This document shows, piece after piece, positions 26,711-39,700 of a DNA stretch of 64,000 nt. A program made the position numbers and the translations under genes. The notes below the pieces were generated by a model. The model was given only the letters and a program-made list of their open reading frames with translations, searched no databases and was not told the origin of the DNA. How positions within the stretch are numbered: the first letter of the stretch is position 1; each line of letters begins with the position of its first letter. The DNA is from Gymnorhina tibicen (lineage: Eukaryota; Chordata; Aves; Passeriformes; Artamidae): contig VXAZ01004553.1 in NCBI GenBank assembly GCA_013399875.1, positions 1,054,001 to 1,118,000 on the forward strand, read 5' to 3'.

Positions 26711-27753
26711 GAAAAAACCAGACATGCACATTCATTCAAAAGAAGGTCCTTTCCTTGTGCTGTTATTTAAGAGAGATAGTGTCAAAGAAGGAAAAGGCTG
26801 ATATTATGGGCCATTTGTCAGGAGTAACCAGCTTTTAATCCTATCATCTTTTCCACTGTAAAGATCAGCGTTTCACGGTAGCTGAAAAGCTAATAAAGGC
26901 TGGGACAATATCGAGGTGGCTGCTATGACTCGGACTGTTTAGTGCCTCTTGATAGCTCCCACTTGGAAGCAAACCTGCTGCAACACACTGTGCCACTGAC
27001 TCACTTGGTGGGAGGATCAAAGTGCTGCTTGAGATGCTGTGAGGAGTCCTACAGGTTGAAGAGACGTCAGCACATCCACGAGAAATTTATCTTGGCTAAC
27101 ACCTTAAGGGCCCTTAAGATGCTGGGAAAATAATTGATCTCTGAAATTTTCCCAGTGATCAGCTGGAGCTTGATACCTGTAAACAGGAAGCAAAGTTTTT
27201 TTGCTTCCCATTGTGAGGAAGGGCAACTTCCCCAGCTCTGAGGTGCTGAGATTCATAGCTGTGAAATTCTCTCTTGTGCCACAACTCTTGAGGGGAGCAG
27301 CATTTCATAAGACATTTAAAGACATCATCGACTGAAGCCATCTTTTGGGAATTTGTATCAAAACTCTGGCAAATTTTGATAGGTTGTTTTTCCTGAAGTG
27401 GTCACTACCCTTTAGAAGGAGACAGCATTGCTGAATCACTCAGGTTTTCCCTGACCACAAAGAAGCCCATGAGGCATCTGTTGTTTTAGCTGTGTATTTC
27501 AGCATCCTTCAATATTGTCAGCTGTGGCAAAGTCACTCTGTAGTCAACTCCAGTGCTCTACATGGTGACTAGGAATTCATTCTGTGAGTACTGTAAATGC
27601 TTTACTGTCACTACCAAATACAAAATGTTCCATTCCAGACTTGGTCATCCTGAATGAACATTTAAAAAACTTTTATTCAATTTTTATCAAGAAGTTTATA
27701 GGTAAATTAATTACTATACAATTGTTTCAGGCACAGATGCCAGGAAAAATCGG

Positions 27754-28038
27754 AGAATCATAGAGTATCCTGAGTTGGAAGGGACCCACAAGGATTGTGG
27801 AGTCCAACTCCTGGCCCTACGCAGAACAGCCCCAAGAGCCACACCATGTGCCTGAGAGCATTGTCCAAGCACTTCTGGGACTCTGCCAGGCTGGTGCTAT
27901 GACCACTTCTCTGGGGAGCCTGTTTCAGCCCAACCACCTTTTGGGCGAAGAATCTTTCCTAATGTCTAACCTAAATCTCCCCCGATACAGCTTCCTGCCA
28001 TTCCCTCAGGTCCTGTCACTGGTCACCAGAAAAAAGAG
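27754..28038 (-). mobile_element. CR1 LINE 3' fragment
   Basis: This is a minus-oriented CR1 3' end inside the large SYT9 intron. On the plus strand it reads as the reverse complement of the CR1 tail: AGAATCATAGAGTATCCTGA, then TTGGAAGGGACCCACAAGGA, the AGTCCAACTCCTGGCC block, and further on TCTTTCCTAATGTCTAACCT and TCCTGTCACTGGTCACCAGA. The short plus-strand frame in it is not a gene. Confidence 0.9.
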
Positions 28039-28923
28039 TTAAAATATAACTACATAAATGAACTGCACAAATGAACTGCTTGGAAAAAGAATGGATCACA
28101 TGTGTTGAATGCAGTATTAGGAATTATGCCACAATATACTTACCCACAAGTTTTCCTTTACAATTGAAAAATAATTGTCACCTGCACTGTGATGTATTTT
28201 TTCAGCAAATGCTGCGATGACAACACTTTGTCAATGCTTTTTGAAAAATTGCACTGGGCATTATATGGGAAAAAAACAGATTTAGACTGGAAAGTGAGCC
28301 TGTGATTTCTTTAGTCTTTTCCAGTTCTAGAAGTTGTAGGTGCTGTAGCAACAGGTCACAGACGATTGTGAGATTGTCTGTTATTAAGTCAGTGCCCGAG
28401 AGTGTGACTGAAGGGAAGACTGCAGGCAGCGGCAGGGTACAGACACCTTTTGTCACGCAAATCCTTCTCTCAGTCTGAAAAAGAAGCCCTGTCTTCTCAG
28501 ACTTTTCATTTTAAATTGTAGGGAATTATTAACTACTCCATCATACCAGTACTTGTAAATGTTTTCTAAAGTTTGGAAAGAATTTTTATAACAGGGAGAG
28601 CCTTTCCCCTTGCTCTAGCTATTCCTCCCTGTCTTACCCCTATTTTCTGTAATCAAAGGGCAGCATTGAGAACTGTTCCAAACAACGGGTCCTCAAGGTC
28701 CAGTTAGGAAGGTTTATTGAGGGGATGTTCTTCAGAGAGTACCACAAACCATGACTGTGATGCCTGAGGTTTTAATTTTTACCTTTTTCAAATCCTGTAT
28801 CGCCTAGTGTGTGACTCTGAAGTTTTTTGTAGCTCGTTAGCTGCTCTCCTAGGCAGACAGACACAACAAAGCCTCTCCGAGCTTGCTATTCAAGGACACT
28901 CAGATTGTCCTAGGCCCAAAAAG

Positions 28924-29193
28924 TGTAAACTAGGGCCTCTAGAGACGTGGAGAAATTGAAGAAATTACATCATTAGCTGAAGTTTTAATTGGTGAATTTA
29001 TGCTGATATGCAAATGAACCAAACCTATAAAAGTGTGAAGAACTCGTGACTTGTCGTCCATCTTGGGGTCCATTTTTTGGATGTAGCCTCTGGCTCCCCA
29101 GAGTGCACCTTTGAAGGCCTTTCAAATAAACACCTACCTTTATTCCCTTACTCTTGTCTGGTCTCTGTTTCTGGGTAGCCACTCAAGGCATCA
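28924..29193 (+). mobile_element. Probable solo or truncated endogenous retrovirus LTR
   Basis: LTR-like signals occur in order on the plus strand: a TATA box (TATAAAAG, 29026-29033), a polyadenylation signal (AATAAA, 29125-29130) about 95 bp later, a T-rich U5-like stretch, and a CA end at 29192-29193. Two bases later TGCCGCCCAGA (29196-29206) resembles a retroviral primer-binding site for tRNA-Lys (usual start TGGCGCCC), with one mismatch in the first eight bases. The 5' edge at TGTAAACTAG is a guess based on the TG...CA rule. No gag, pol or env frame follows, so this is a remnant. No second LTR was recognised. Confidence 0.5.
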
Positions 29194-32100
29194 ACTGCCG
29201 CCCAGAATTTGCACGTGTGTGTTCATCTCTCTGGGTGGCTGCAGGCGAACAGGCACCATGCTCTGACTGGAGATCAGCGTTGTCACAGGCATGACCCTCA
29301 CATCCAGCAAACACAGGAATTTTTTCTACAAATTCAGCTTTTTAACAGAACCAAAGCCAATGTATCAGAGCGCAGAGAGGATTAGTGCACATCTTCACAA
29401 GTTTAAAATCACTGAGCTACATGGCTTAAGCCACGGATTGTCACTAAAGGTGTGCTGTATTAGCAAGAAATCGCTCTGAGGAACAGAATTAACAAGCATA
29501 GAGGGTAGGATCTTCTGCAAGGATTAGTTCCTGTTTGAATTGAGTGCTTATGCATTACAGTGTACGCTCCACAAAATTTGGCACTACAAGCATTACACTG
29601 CCAGGGACATTTTGAAATTCCTGTTTTGGAAAAGATTTCATAATAGTGTAGGTTATCAAGTCATGCATGCTGTACTTTCCAAATTTGTGTCTAAGCTCAT
29701 ACAGTGTGGTTGTAATACCATACCAGGCATGTTACAGTGCAGCCATGACAGCCCTAATATAACCAGACCAAAAGGCTGGTCAATTTTATTAATAACTCAA
29801 AAGAAAATAATCAGAAGATAATTAAATTGCAGTTATAATTTACTTACATGTATATGCCCTATATTATTTTTCTTTTGGTCCCATTCAGCAGGAAGCGCAA
29901 AAGAGCTGAATAAATATCCTGTAACAAACATACCCCTCTCCCATTGTCCTCAAAAACTGTCCAGGTTCAGGGGAAGAAAACACAGCCTTTATTTTTAATC
30001 TGTAACCTGCCTGTTCCTGTATTCTTAAAAAGGTAAAACAAGATGGGGATTGGCTTTGCTTTTCCAGTGCCCCAGGCTTGGCCCCAGGCTCGGGGTGAGG
30101 GCCGAGCGCCTCGATGTAGTGAGCTGTGCCTTACAGGGACCCTCTGGTAATCCCACCCAGGTTTGTGTCTGAGCCCTTGCTGTGTTCATGCAGTTCTTCA
30201 TTCAGCGGAGCAAGAGCATGAAGCTTTTCCTTGAAAATGCCCCAGTGTTGTGTGGGAGAGTCATATGTGTTCAGTCCAGGTGGAGAGTTGAAACCAGAGG
30301 CGTAAATCACAAGGTTTGCCTGAAAACTGCAAACGGGTTGAATCTCGTAATCCATGAAACCTCAAGGTAAATAAGATTGCTGTTAGGACCATGCAGACAT
30401 GCCCCCCTCTCATATTATGCTTCCTTCTTGCTCCGTTTCTGGTGGAAATTCTTGGTACATTATAAAAATCGTATTTTTTAAATAATTTTCAGTGGCTTCT
30501 GCTGAAAGGGTTATTGTTCCTGCTTTTCCCAGAAAACATTTCGGGTTCTCCGCCCTGTAAAACTAACCCAAAATAAATATATCTTTGAAAATGCTGAATT
30601 CTAGTAGTAGCATTAGTAGGTTCTTAGTCTATAATCACACAGTATTTGTAGATTTTAAAATTATTCAATTTTGTTGGAGATTAGCCTGCAGGATAAATCA
30701 CTCCCAAGTACTGTGTCAGCAGCTCCATGCTGTTGCTTAGTGAGTATAACTCGGCATATTAAACAGGGAGATGTGTAACCTTAAAGAGGATGGTGACTAA
30801 GGGCCCCTAAATGGCCTCACCTTTGATGCCTTTGAGGCTGCATTAAGCAGCTCAGGCTGGATCAAACCTTCTCGGTGAAACCTCTAAGTCACCTGGTTGT
30901 TAGGGATATTCTGACAAATGGGGATGACATTTGGGATCAGAGTTCTACTCTCCCTTCTCATAAATACCTTTGAGTGCAGAGAATGGGTATGTAAACTCAT
31001 GCAAAACAGGCAGCAAGAGATGGAAGAAAACAAGACAATTTATAGGTTACATCTTCTGCTTCTGCCTCTGGTCTGGAAAAAGATATGCTGTCCTCAAGTT
31101 AGGCATCCATAAGGTTTACGCCCATTTCTTTGGGAAGTTGAGTTTTGTATTTCTGGAGCAGAGGAGCTGTGATGGGCCTGCACCACGCAGTGCCTGTGCC
31201 ACTCTAATTAAAGCATATGTCTCAATTAAACCCGCTTCCTCAGCTCTCCAGCTATAAAAAGACAGACACTGCTTTTTCACTTTTCTGCTATGCTGCAAAA
31301 CTAATTATGGGTTGTGAGGTGCCCACATGTACTTTTATGCATCTCACCAACCTAACATTAACTGGAGCACTTAGCAGGCACTGGTGCCTTGCTTATTTCC
31401 TATTAAGTTACTAACACTTGAAAGAGGTTCTCAAGGCAGAAGTGGTTTTAGAGATTTGCTAAACTCCTGCTGCTGCCAGAGCTGTACAGCTCAGGCAATG
31501 GTAGCTTTGCATGCTGCCTCCTTCAGGAGTTGGACGTGTCCCTGCAAAGGACACTGGAAAACAGAAACAGAGCACAGATGTCATGGAATGAGATGGGATA
31601 GTTTGAGCTTCTGTAGCACGGAAAGGACAGATTGACACTATCTAATTAAAGTCTCTCCCTCTTCTCCCCTCCAGGCTGAGGAGCATTAGTTGTATTTTAA
31701 ACAACAAAAAACTCTTCCTGGTTACTTCCAAATCTTTCCTGGAGTTAAGGGAATTATACTGCTATAGTGCAAGATAAGTTTCACTGTACATCATTCTAGT
31801 ATTTGCTAATGTGGGGATTTGAATTTTGCAAGGATATATTTCAGATGAGGTTCACTCAGCTAAGACAAGGATGAGTTAAGTACTCTAGGTATATGTGTTA
31901 AGCCTAAATGACTTAAAGATGCTTTAAGAAGTGCTATCTGCTTTTTGGGATATACATTTATTAAACTGCTCATCTGCGTTGAGAAGCCTGGACTAAGATT
32001 TGAGTGATAAGATATTATTTCAGCTGAGGAACATGTCCAGGACACAAATATTATGCAAATCCCATAGACTGTAATCTGTTTGGGAATGATAGTAAATCTA

Positions 32101-34023
32101 AAGTATCTAACATGAAGAATTTGTGAAGTTAGCTCTACATTTTTTATTATTTCATCATAGAGTTATTTTGAGTTATATCTATGAGAAATATATACCTATA
32201 AAAACTCTTTCGAAATGTTGGATTTTAATTGAATTTGCATGTGACTAGAAGAGTGCCAGTTGCTTCTCATTACACATTTTGAGATGAATAGAAAAGATAT
32301 GACTGGAAAATTCTATTTTCATGACATCTTAAATCAAAGAAATGAACTCTAGTAAAGTAGATATTTATTCATGCCTGAATCAATCTATATCTACAGAAAT
32401 GTGATTAAGTAAAGTAAGTGGAAAATGGGAATGGCCTATCTTTTATAATTATTCTTTCAATATATCAATGTCAGGCTATATTTCAAGTTAATTTTCAAAT
32501 TGTACCATCTTCTCACTGTGATTTCATTTTTTTTTTTTTTTTGTATTTCATTGTCTCTATTTCTTTTCTTTACGCTTTTCTTAAAAAATGAAAGCAAGTA
32601 AGTAAAGTAGCCTCTGGTATGTCTGATTTCACTTACTGGGAAAGAACATTAATGAACAATTCTGAAGCTTGGTTTCACTGCAGTGAAGAAATATGAGAAA
32701 GCTGAAGTGTTTGCATGTAATTCACTCTGGATTTTGCACTCATAGTTTGCCGAGCATGCTGGCAACAGCATATCCTCTGTCTTCAGAGTGTGAAGATCTT
32801 TTGACATGGGTTTTTAGAGTTTGTGGGTTTTTTTCCTCTCCTGATTCCATTATCCTTATGTCACAACTACTTTTCTTTAATCTAGGCCACATAAGAAGGA
32901 TCCTGCAGACACAACTTTGTGCTGTGCCAGTCATTCAAGACACATCAGAAATGAGGGTATCTGGAGCCAAAGTAGGAGCCTTTCACTTCATGAATGCTTC
33001 AAAGCAAATCCAGTCAGTGTCCTTGAGAGGAACATACTCATAACTTTCTCTTGCCACAATGTCCTCCGAAGAACCAAGGACAGGGGCCTTTTCCTGAAGG
33101 CAGTCAATGTACTTATCTCTCTAAAGACCCAGCATCTCCACTGTCATCACTTATATCCTATAAATAGGATGGCAGTGATTAATTGAAACTTTCCAATCAG
33201 TGAGCTGCATATGACCCTTAGTTATCAGGATGCATTTACAGGATATATTTGTTCTTAGAGTCATTTAAGATTTTATTGATAAATTATTCTGTATTAAGAT
33301 CCTTTAACAACAGCCTCCATTCAGGACAGATAAACTTTATCCCATACCCGTTATTAAACACATGCTTAAATCCTACAGATTTTACTGGTTTGAATCCTTT
33401 ATGCAGATTTTCAATTCACAACAACTACAGTGGCTTGCTGAATCTGGGCCTAACAGTGAATCTAATGAATTATCCTGTAGCTATTGAGATAGAAATAATG
33501 TCTTAATTTGTTCCAAACTAAATTGATGAACTGGGGAGATAGTCTGAATTGAGCTAATGAAAATTAGTAGAGACACGACCGGAAAAGCTGGAGTGCTTGT
33601 TCTGTTTATGTGTGTGTGCCCGTGTCAGAAATTGATTTCATGGGAAAAACAGAAAGGAGGCCTTCTGAAAGTGAAACTTCTGTAGGAAGTTAATAGAAGT
33701 AATTTTTAACTCCCTCATTACCTATTAAGAAAAGAGTGAGTACAGAGTTGGCTCTGAAGGCTTGCTAGATGACACTGTTGGCCAGAGACAAAAGCTAATT
33801 GAAGTTTAAGTTTCTCCTTGTGAATTAAACTATTCCTCTGAAAGATATTTTAGTTTCTTGAATTGTTACTGCTTTTTAAAAAAATTATTCTATGACTTGT
33901 CGCTTTCTAGGAAATGAAAAGTTCAGTACAGATTTAATAACACAAAAAAGTCTGCCCTGGCCTTTGTTTTCCAGGCATTGCAGGCTGCCTTGAATAATTT
34001 GGGTTGGTGCTGGGAGGCAGGGA

Positions 34024-34053
34024 GTGCGTGTGTGTATGTGTGTTTGTGTGTGG
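34024..34053 (+). repeat. Imperfect (GT)n run
   Basis: A short GTGTGT tract broken by A, C and T substitutions. Confidence 0.85.
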
Positions 34054-36540
34054 CTGTAGGACAGGGAAGGCTTGAAAAGTAGAGAAAATAACTGTATCTT
34101 CATGATGGAATGTATAAAAAATGTCACAACCTGCAAGACTTGAGTTTACAAGCAAGGTGCTGTGGCGAAATTTGCTTCTCCTGTTCTCCCGCCTCAATGT
34201 GTGCCACCTTGTCAGTGCTCACAAGTTGCTACCTTTGGAATGGTGCTTCCAGAGTCTGCTGGAAGGGAAGCCTCGTGAGGGTGGGTTTGCTTTCCCACTG
34301 CTGAAGCTTGAAGAGGGAGCACTCTGGCACAGAGCTGACTCAGACCTTTCCCTTTGCAGGGAAGGCAGTAGTGCTTCAGAAATGTTGACAAGCTTGGGAA
34401 TAGCAATGACATGCAAATTGCCCTAGATAGGAATATGTGTTTGGAGGGCAAGTGCTTTCTTGAAAGGAAATGAGGGGGGAGCTTCCACTGGGAAAAATAA
34501 GAGTTTTGATGTCAGGTGAAGGTGGTAGCAATGGAAGGACAGGTAGGTCTGGCACACAAGAGACTGTCTCACAGTGGGAAGTGTCACAAACCAATTGAAC
34601 AGTGCAATCCAGAAAATTGGCCAGTGGTTGCCTAAAGTAAGGACCAAAGTTGTTAATGAATGCCTATCAGTATCTGTCATGTCGAGCCCAATAATTTTTC
34701 TGTGGGCTTTTATTGGTTTGGATTAGACTTCCATTTTTTGTGAAATACTGAGACTGAAAAAACCAAAGTGAAGCAGAGGTTAATGGCATGGTAGTATGCA
34801 GTACCATACCACGCAATTTAACCTGGGTGGGCCAACCTTGCAGACTTAAAAGAAAACTTTTGGTGAACATCACAGAGAGGGAAAGAGATGAGAAAATAAA
34901 CCCCCATGGTTTCAAGGCTAAAGGCTGGCTTGTTGTATGAAGGGGAGGCTAAATTATGTGTTAAGTGTTCACTATCTCTAGGCAAACATGAGCTTGAAGA
35001 AAATGAAGCAGCAAATCCATTCTAATGCATAAAATTATTTCTACCATGAATTATTTGCCAGTTACCTCTTGCTTCCATTCTGACGTAAGTTGAAAGATAT
35101 GTTCAATTATTTCCATATACCACTAATAATGAAAATTTCAAATACATCCAAGAAAAATTGCAAGGGAGGAAGCTGGCTTTAAGAGGAAGTTAACTAATCA
35201 AAATATTTTAATCCAAAACGTCTTGCCTGTTAATTTTTTTTCCCTAGTGTGTTACAATGAAAATGTCAATTTAAACTAGATCTGTATGCAAATGAATGGA
35301 TTGGCCTTTCACTCTACCTTGAGTTACGATGGCTGCACGTGAACTTACAGCTCCACTAAAATATCGAAAGATCCTCTGTCTCCTAACCCCACTCAATTAT
35401 CTGTCCATGTACAGGGACTGAAAGCAATCAGTCTGTCAGAGCCCTGAGGGCACCAACAGCCCTTCATGGCCCTGCCTGCCTGCCAGGGCTCCCCCCTACC
35501 TGCCCCTGGCCCAGCGCCCCATTCCCTAGGGAGCTGGCTGATGCCAGGGGCTGCCCCCAGGTCCCCACCTGCCCAAGTGTCTGGCTGGGGTGGTGGGATG
35601 GGACAGTTCCAGGGTCCCCACTGCTCCCGACGTCCCAGCCCGCAGGAAGCAGCCAGCCCTGGTGTCCTGCTGACCTAGTCTTAATTAAGGATAAAGTCTC
35701 TCACAGTGGCCATTCTGTATAAGAAAAAGCTGATCAGACTGGCTTGAAATGGTATTAGAGGTTTTTGGGCCCTATTAACAGTTCCTCACCTTCCCTTGGC
35801 ACTGAATGTCCTTCTCAGTGCAGACATTTTGTGTTGTGCAAAGCAGCTGTCTGTTCTATCCTGTATTCTGAGCACATCACTCTGAGAAGGAGAGAAACTA
35901 AATACCTGCGTAGTGCTGAAAAGAGATGGAGAAAGTCATAGTATCACGGGAAAAAAATGTTCTTTTCAGTCTGCAGAAGCACCTATAAAGTGTTGTGGAA
36001 GGATTCATTACCCTCACATTAGGTGTTCTGTACTGACTTTGCTTCTCAGGCTTAGCACAGGTCATTCACAAAGTGGGTAATAAGGAAAGGCCATTTTCAC
36101 AAATCTGAATCTGCTATTAGTGTAAGTTTGCTCTACAATTTTGAAGAAATTGATACAGAAAAGAGAATAGTCCAAGTAGTATCATGCTTGAAAAATAGTT
36201 AATATCAAATTCTATGCTGCAGTAGCCTGCCATTCTAGAATTTTTTTCTGAGATATGTTTAATTTTTTTGTTTAATCGCATGTCTCTTGATAGATTTTGC
36301 CATCTGCTGTGGAATTCCACTCCAGGTGAGATTTCAGTGGGGAAGCTATGGTGGCCAGTGTAAAGAATGAAGAAGCTGGAGAGGCACGTGTGCTTTGTTC
36401 CCTGGAAACAGGCAGCAAAGCAGCATTTTGCCCCTAGACTCTGACCCCTTGTATGTAACGTGCTCCTTTCACAGACCACTAAAATAAATTCGGTGCCATT
36501 AATCCAAACTTTGTCCGATCATTTAAAAATTCTACTGATT

Positions 36541-36712
36541 GGAGCAGGCTGCCCAGGGAACTGCTGGAGCCACCCATCCCTGGAAGGATGCAGAACACAT
36601 GTAGATGTGGCACTTAGAGACAGGGCTTAGTGGCAGCCTTGACAGTGCTGGGTTAATGCTTGGACTGCATATGAAGGGTCTTTTCCAACCTAAAAAATTC
36701 TGTGATTCTGTG
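36541..36712 (+). mobile_element. Short CR1 LINE 3' fragment
   Basis: This truncated CR1 3' end is in plus orientation. It starts in the GGAGCAGGCTGCCCAGGGAA block, includes CCATCCCTGGAAGGATGC, and ends in CTTTTCCAACC followed by two octamer-like units (TTCTGTGATTCTGTG). It lies in the large SYT9 intron, opposite to the gene's orientation. A (CT)n run follows about 40 bp downstream. Confidence 0.85.
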
Positions 36713-36751
36713 GTATTGAATCCATGTTCAATGAAATCCCTGATGTGCCTT

Positions 36752-36769
36752 TTCTCTCTCTCTCTCTCT
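36752..36769 (+). repeat. (CT)n run
   Basis: About nine CT units, located about 40 bp after a CR1 tail. Confidence 0.9.
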
Positions 36770-39700
36770 GATCCTTTTTGGCTTCTCATCCCACTAAAAA
36801 GTAATACAAGAATTATTGCCTAAGTTGGACTTTTCAAAAGCAGTATTTTCTGCGAGCAGCTCCTTTTAAGTTCAGTGTCAATTTAGCAGGTGGGGAAAGA
36901 AGCATGGGCTTATGAATCTACTATTCCTACTTTTTTTTCCTATGAGTTACAAAGTGATTTTCTTCATTGCTATTGAAAGTTATTTTTTTCTTTTCAATAG
37001 GTACTTTTCCTAGGTATCCTTGTGATTCTAAAGCCAATGATCAAGTGTCTTTCTGCTGAAATTTCTCCAAGTGTTTTGTTTCTCTGGAGACAATTCTGTC
37101 ACGTCGTGTCATGCGTGCCCTCAGGTCAGGCAACAGAATACTTCATGTGTTTGCTGCCAAAAAGAAGCTTCATTTCTAGAGTTCCCTGATGCTGAAATCC
37201 TGTTACCTTTGACTTGGTTGCTACTAAGTGGTGCCACCAAATACAAAAAGTTGGCTTTTTCTGATTGGTCACCTGTGTAACAGTAACCTATATAACAGTA
37301 ACACCTCTAATAGCACTAACAGTGCCAGACTCCAACGCACCATCCCCAGAAAGTTTCCTCCACCACAGGAAAGGTGAAAAGGGATCATTATGGCTCAAAA
37401 CCACGTCTGACTGCATTCCATGTAACCTTCCATTAGAACAAATGCACAGCTAAATTTCACAACATGAATTCTACTAGTAACACTCCTCTGTAAAATTGCC
37501 CACTTTTAACAGTAGAGAAAACAATTCCCATAGAAGTTTCATTTACTTTTTTATATGGGTAATATAGAAAAAAAAATTCAAAGTGAAGCAGCCAAGGTAA
37601 ACAAACTACTTCACTGCTTGCAGTATTCTGTTAATGGATGGGGTGCAAAGGTGTGCAGCTGTGCTGCTTTGAGTGTCCTTGCACAGCCATTCCATTCTAA
37701 TTGCAAGGTAAATGGAAGAATAGAATCATGGACTTTAATCCTACAAAACACAGTTATTAAATAAGTCAATATGGATGAAACCCCTACATCTTCAATACTG
37801 AAAAATGATCTAATTTTATAACTTTGAACCTCTCTGGTTTCCAAATACAAAAGGAATCAAAGCAGCAGAGGGAGGAAGAATGAGGACGACAATAAAATTA
37901 GTGATAACTAGACAGCATCATTCCAGAAGTGTGGACAAGAGGACAGATTTCCTCCTTTGGTTCTCCAATCATGCTAAAAAGAAAATTACCCATTTGAATC
38001 AGGAGAGATGTTGGGGTTTTGGTGATGGTTTTTTGGGGTGGGGGGGGCAAACATGGGAGAGAAGGCTCTTCGGCTTCCTCCTAGAGGTGCTATTGACGAT
38101 TTCATAACAGACAGATTTCATAACAAATTCATGCAAAATTTGCTGACTGCATGACACGCTGAGATGCTGTTGCTATCTAACCCTGTCTCACCTCCCAAAT
38201 CAATGCCATGGAATCTGTGCTGATCCACTTCTCTCAGGCAATACCAGGAACATTTCACTGTTTCTTGGTATCTTCATTGCTGGTGCTGCCCAGAAGTTCA
38301 TGCAAATCCAGCTGCCTGCTCTTCCTCAGAGACAGCTCTGAACTACTGTCATTAGGACACTTCAGCTATGTGGATCTGGTCATGGAGAATTTATGCTGTT
38401 GCTGTGCATCATCCACCTACCTTACAAATAAACAGAATATTTTAATCTTGGAGCTGCTAGGCTCCAAGGTTAGGCTGCTAGGCTAGGTTTACCAACCCAG
38501 AACTACATCTAATTAGCAGTACACAGAAAAAAAAAAGAGCTTTAAAGCTAAACAAAAGACTGTAAGGAAGCTGAAGGAAGGTGAAGAGAGAAGACAGGAA
38601 TCCATTTTAAAAAATGCAGGCTCTGAAATAAAGTGTATCATCCACCCAGGTGTCTACAGCGTGAGCAGGGGAAGATGTGACTGTGCAGAGTGTGATAACA
38701 GTTCTTTTTCTGTAACACTTGTTCTCTATCAGATGTGTTCGTGCCTCCCTATTATATTTAGATGTGCACTGGAGGCAATTTTAGGGCCACTTCAGTGAGC
38801 ATGTATTTTCTCCTAAAGAATGCACAGAGGGTATTGTAAGATGTGAGATAAAGAGAGCACTAAATGTAGAAGTGCTTTAGTGCTTTATGTCCATAAAAAT
38901 GAGTCAACAGGACTCCCTCCTCTTAGCAGACTTTTCTTCTAACTTGTTTTACCTTACACATGCTACATGTGAAACACATCTAGAGAGGAAAATTGTTTTC
39001 TGCAGCTTGTTCTGTTCTTCCTCGTGGAATCATGAGGTGAGTGTGATGAGACTTAGCCCTGGTTATGCCTATATTCAGAATGAATAGTATTATTCAGTGC
39101 ATACTCACCTATGTGTAGGAAAAAAAGTAGCACTTTTAGGCAGCCTGTGACTTAGAATCTTATGGTTACTTAGATGCCTTCTCAAATTTTCAGTTTAGTT
39201 GAATTAGTTTGGTTAGTTTTGTAATTTAAATAATTTGATGGTTTTTAGATGAAATCAGAGTTGTGAATTGGCTTGTCCTAAATGATGGGTACACTTTAGA
39301 ACACTGTTAATCCGATTTTAATCTGTTAGAACGCTGTTAATCTGTTGATCTGATACCTTAAAAGGGCCCAACTTCAATTTTTTGGATGTAGGATTTTGAA
39401 AGAATTTCATGTAGTTACCTCTGACCATCCATACTCAAAACAGTCAGAAAAGAAGGATGTGTGTGTTGATTTAGCACTGAAAGGTTTCCTAAAATAAGTA
39501 ACTTTTGAGAAGAACATGATGATGGGGATGAAGACAGTGAGCATCTACTGCTATAGATATGTTTGTTTTACAAAATATCTGTATTGTAATGAAAAAAGTA
39601 TTACTGTTACCAATAGGATAAGGTTTTTATACGTTCTATTACAATTAAAGCTTGAAGTGTTTTTCATGTCTTTCCCAAGAATGCTGGTGCTCTATACATT

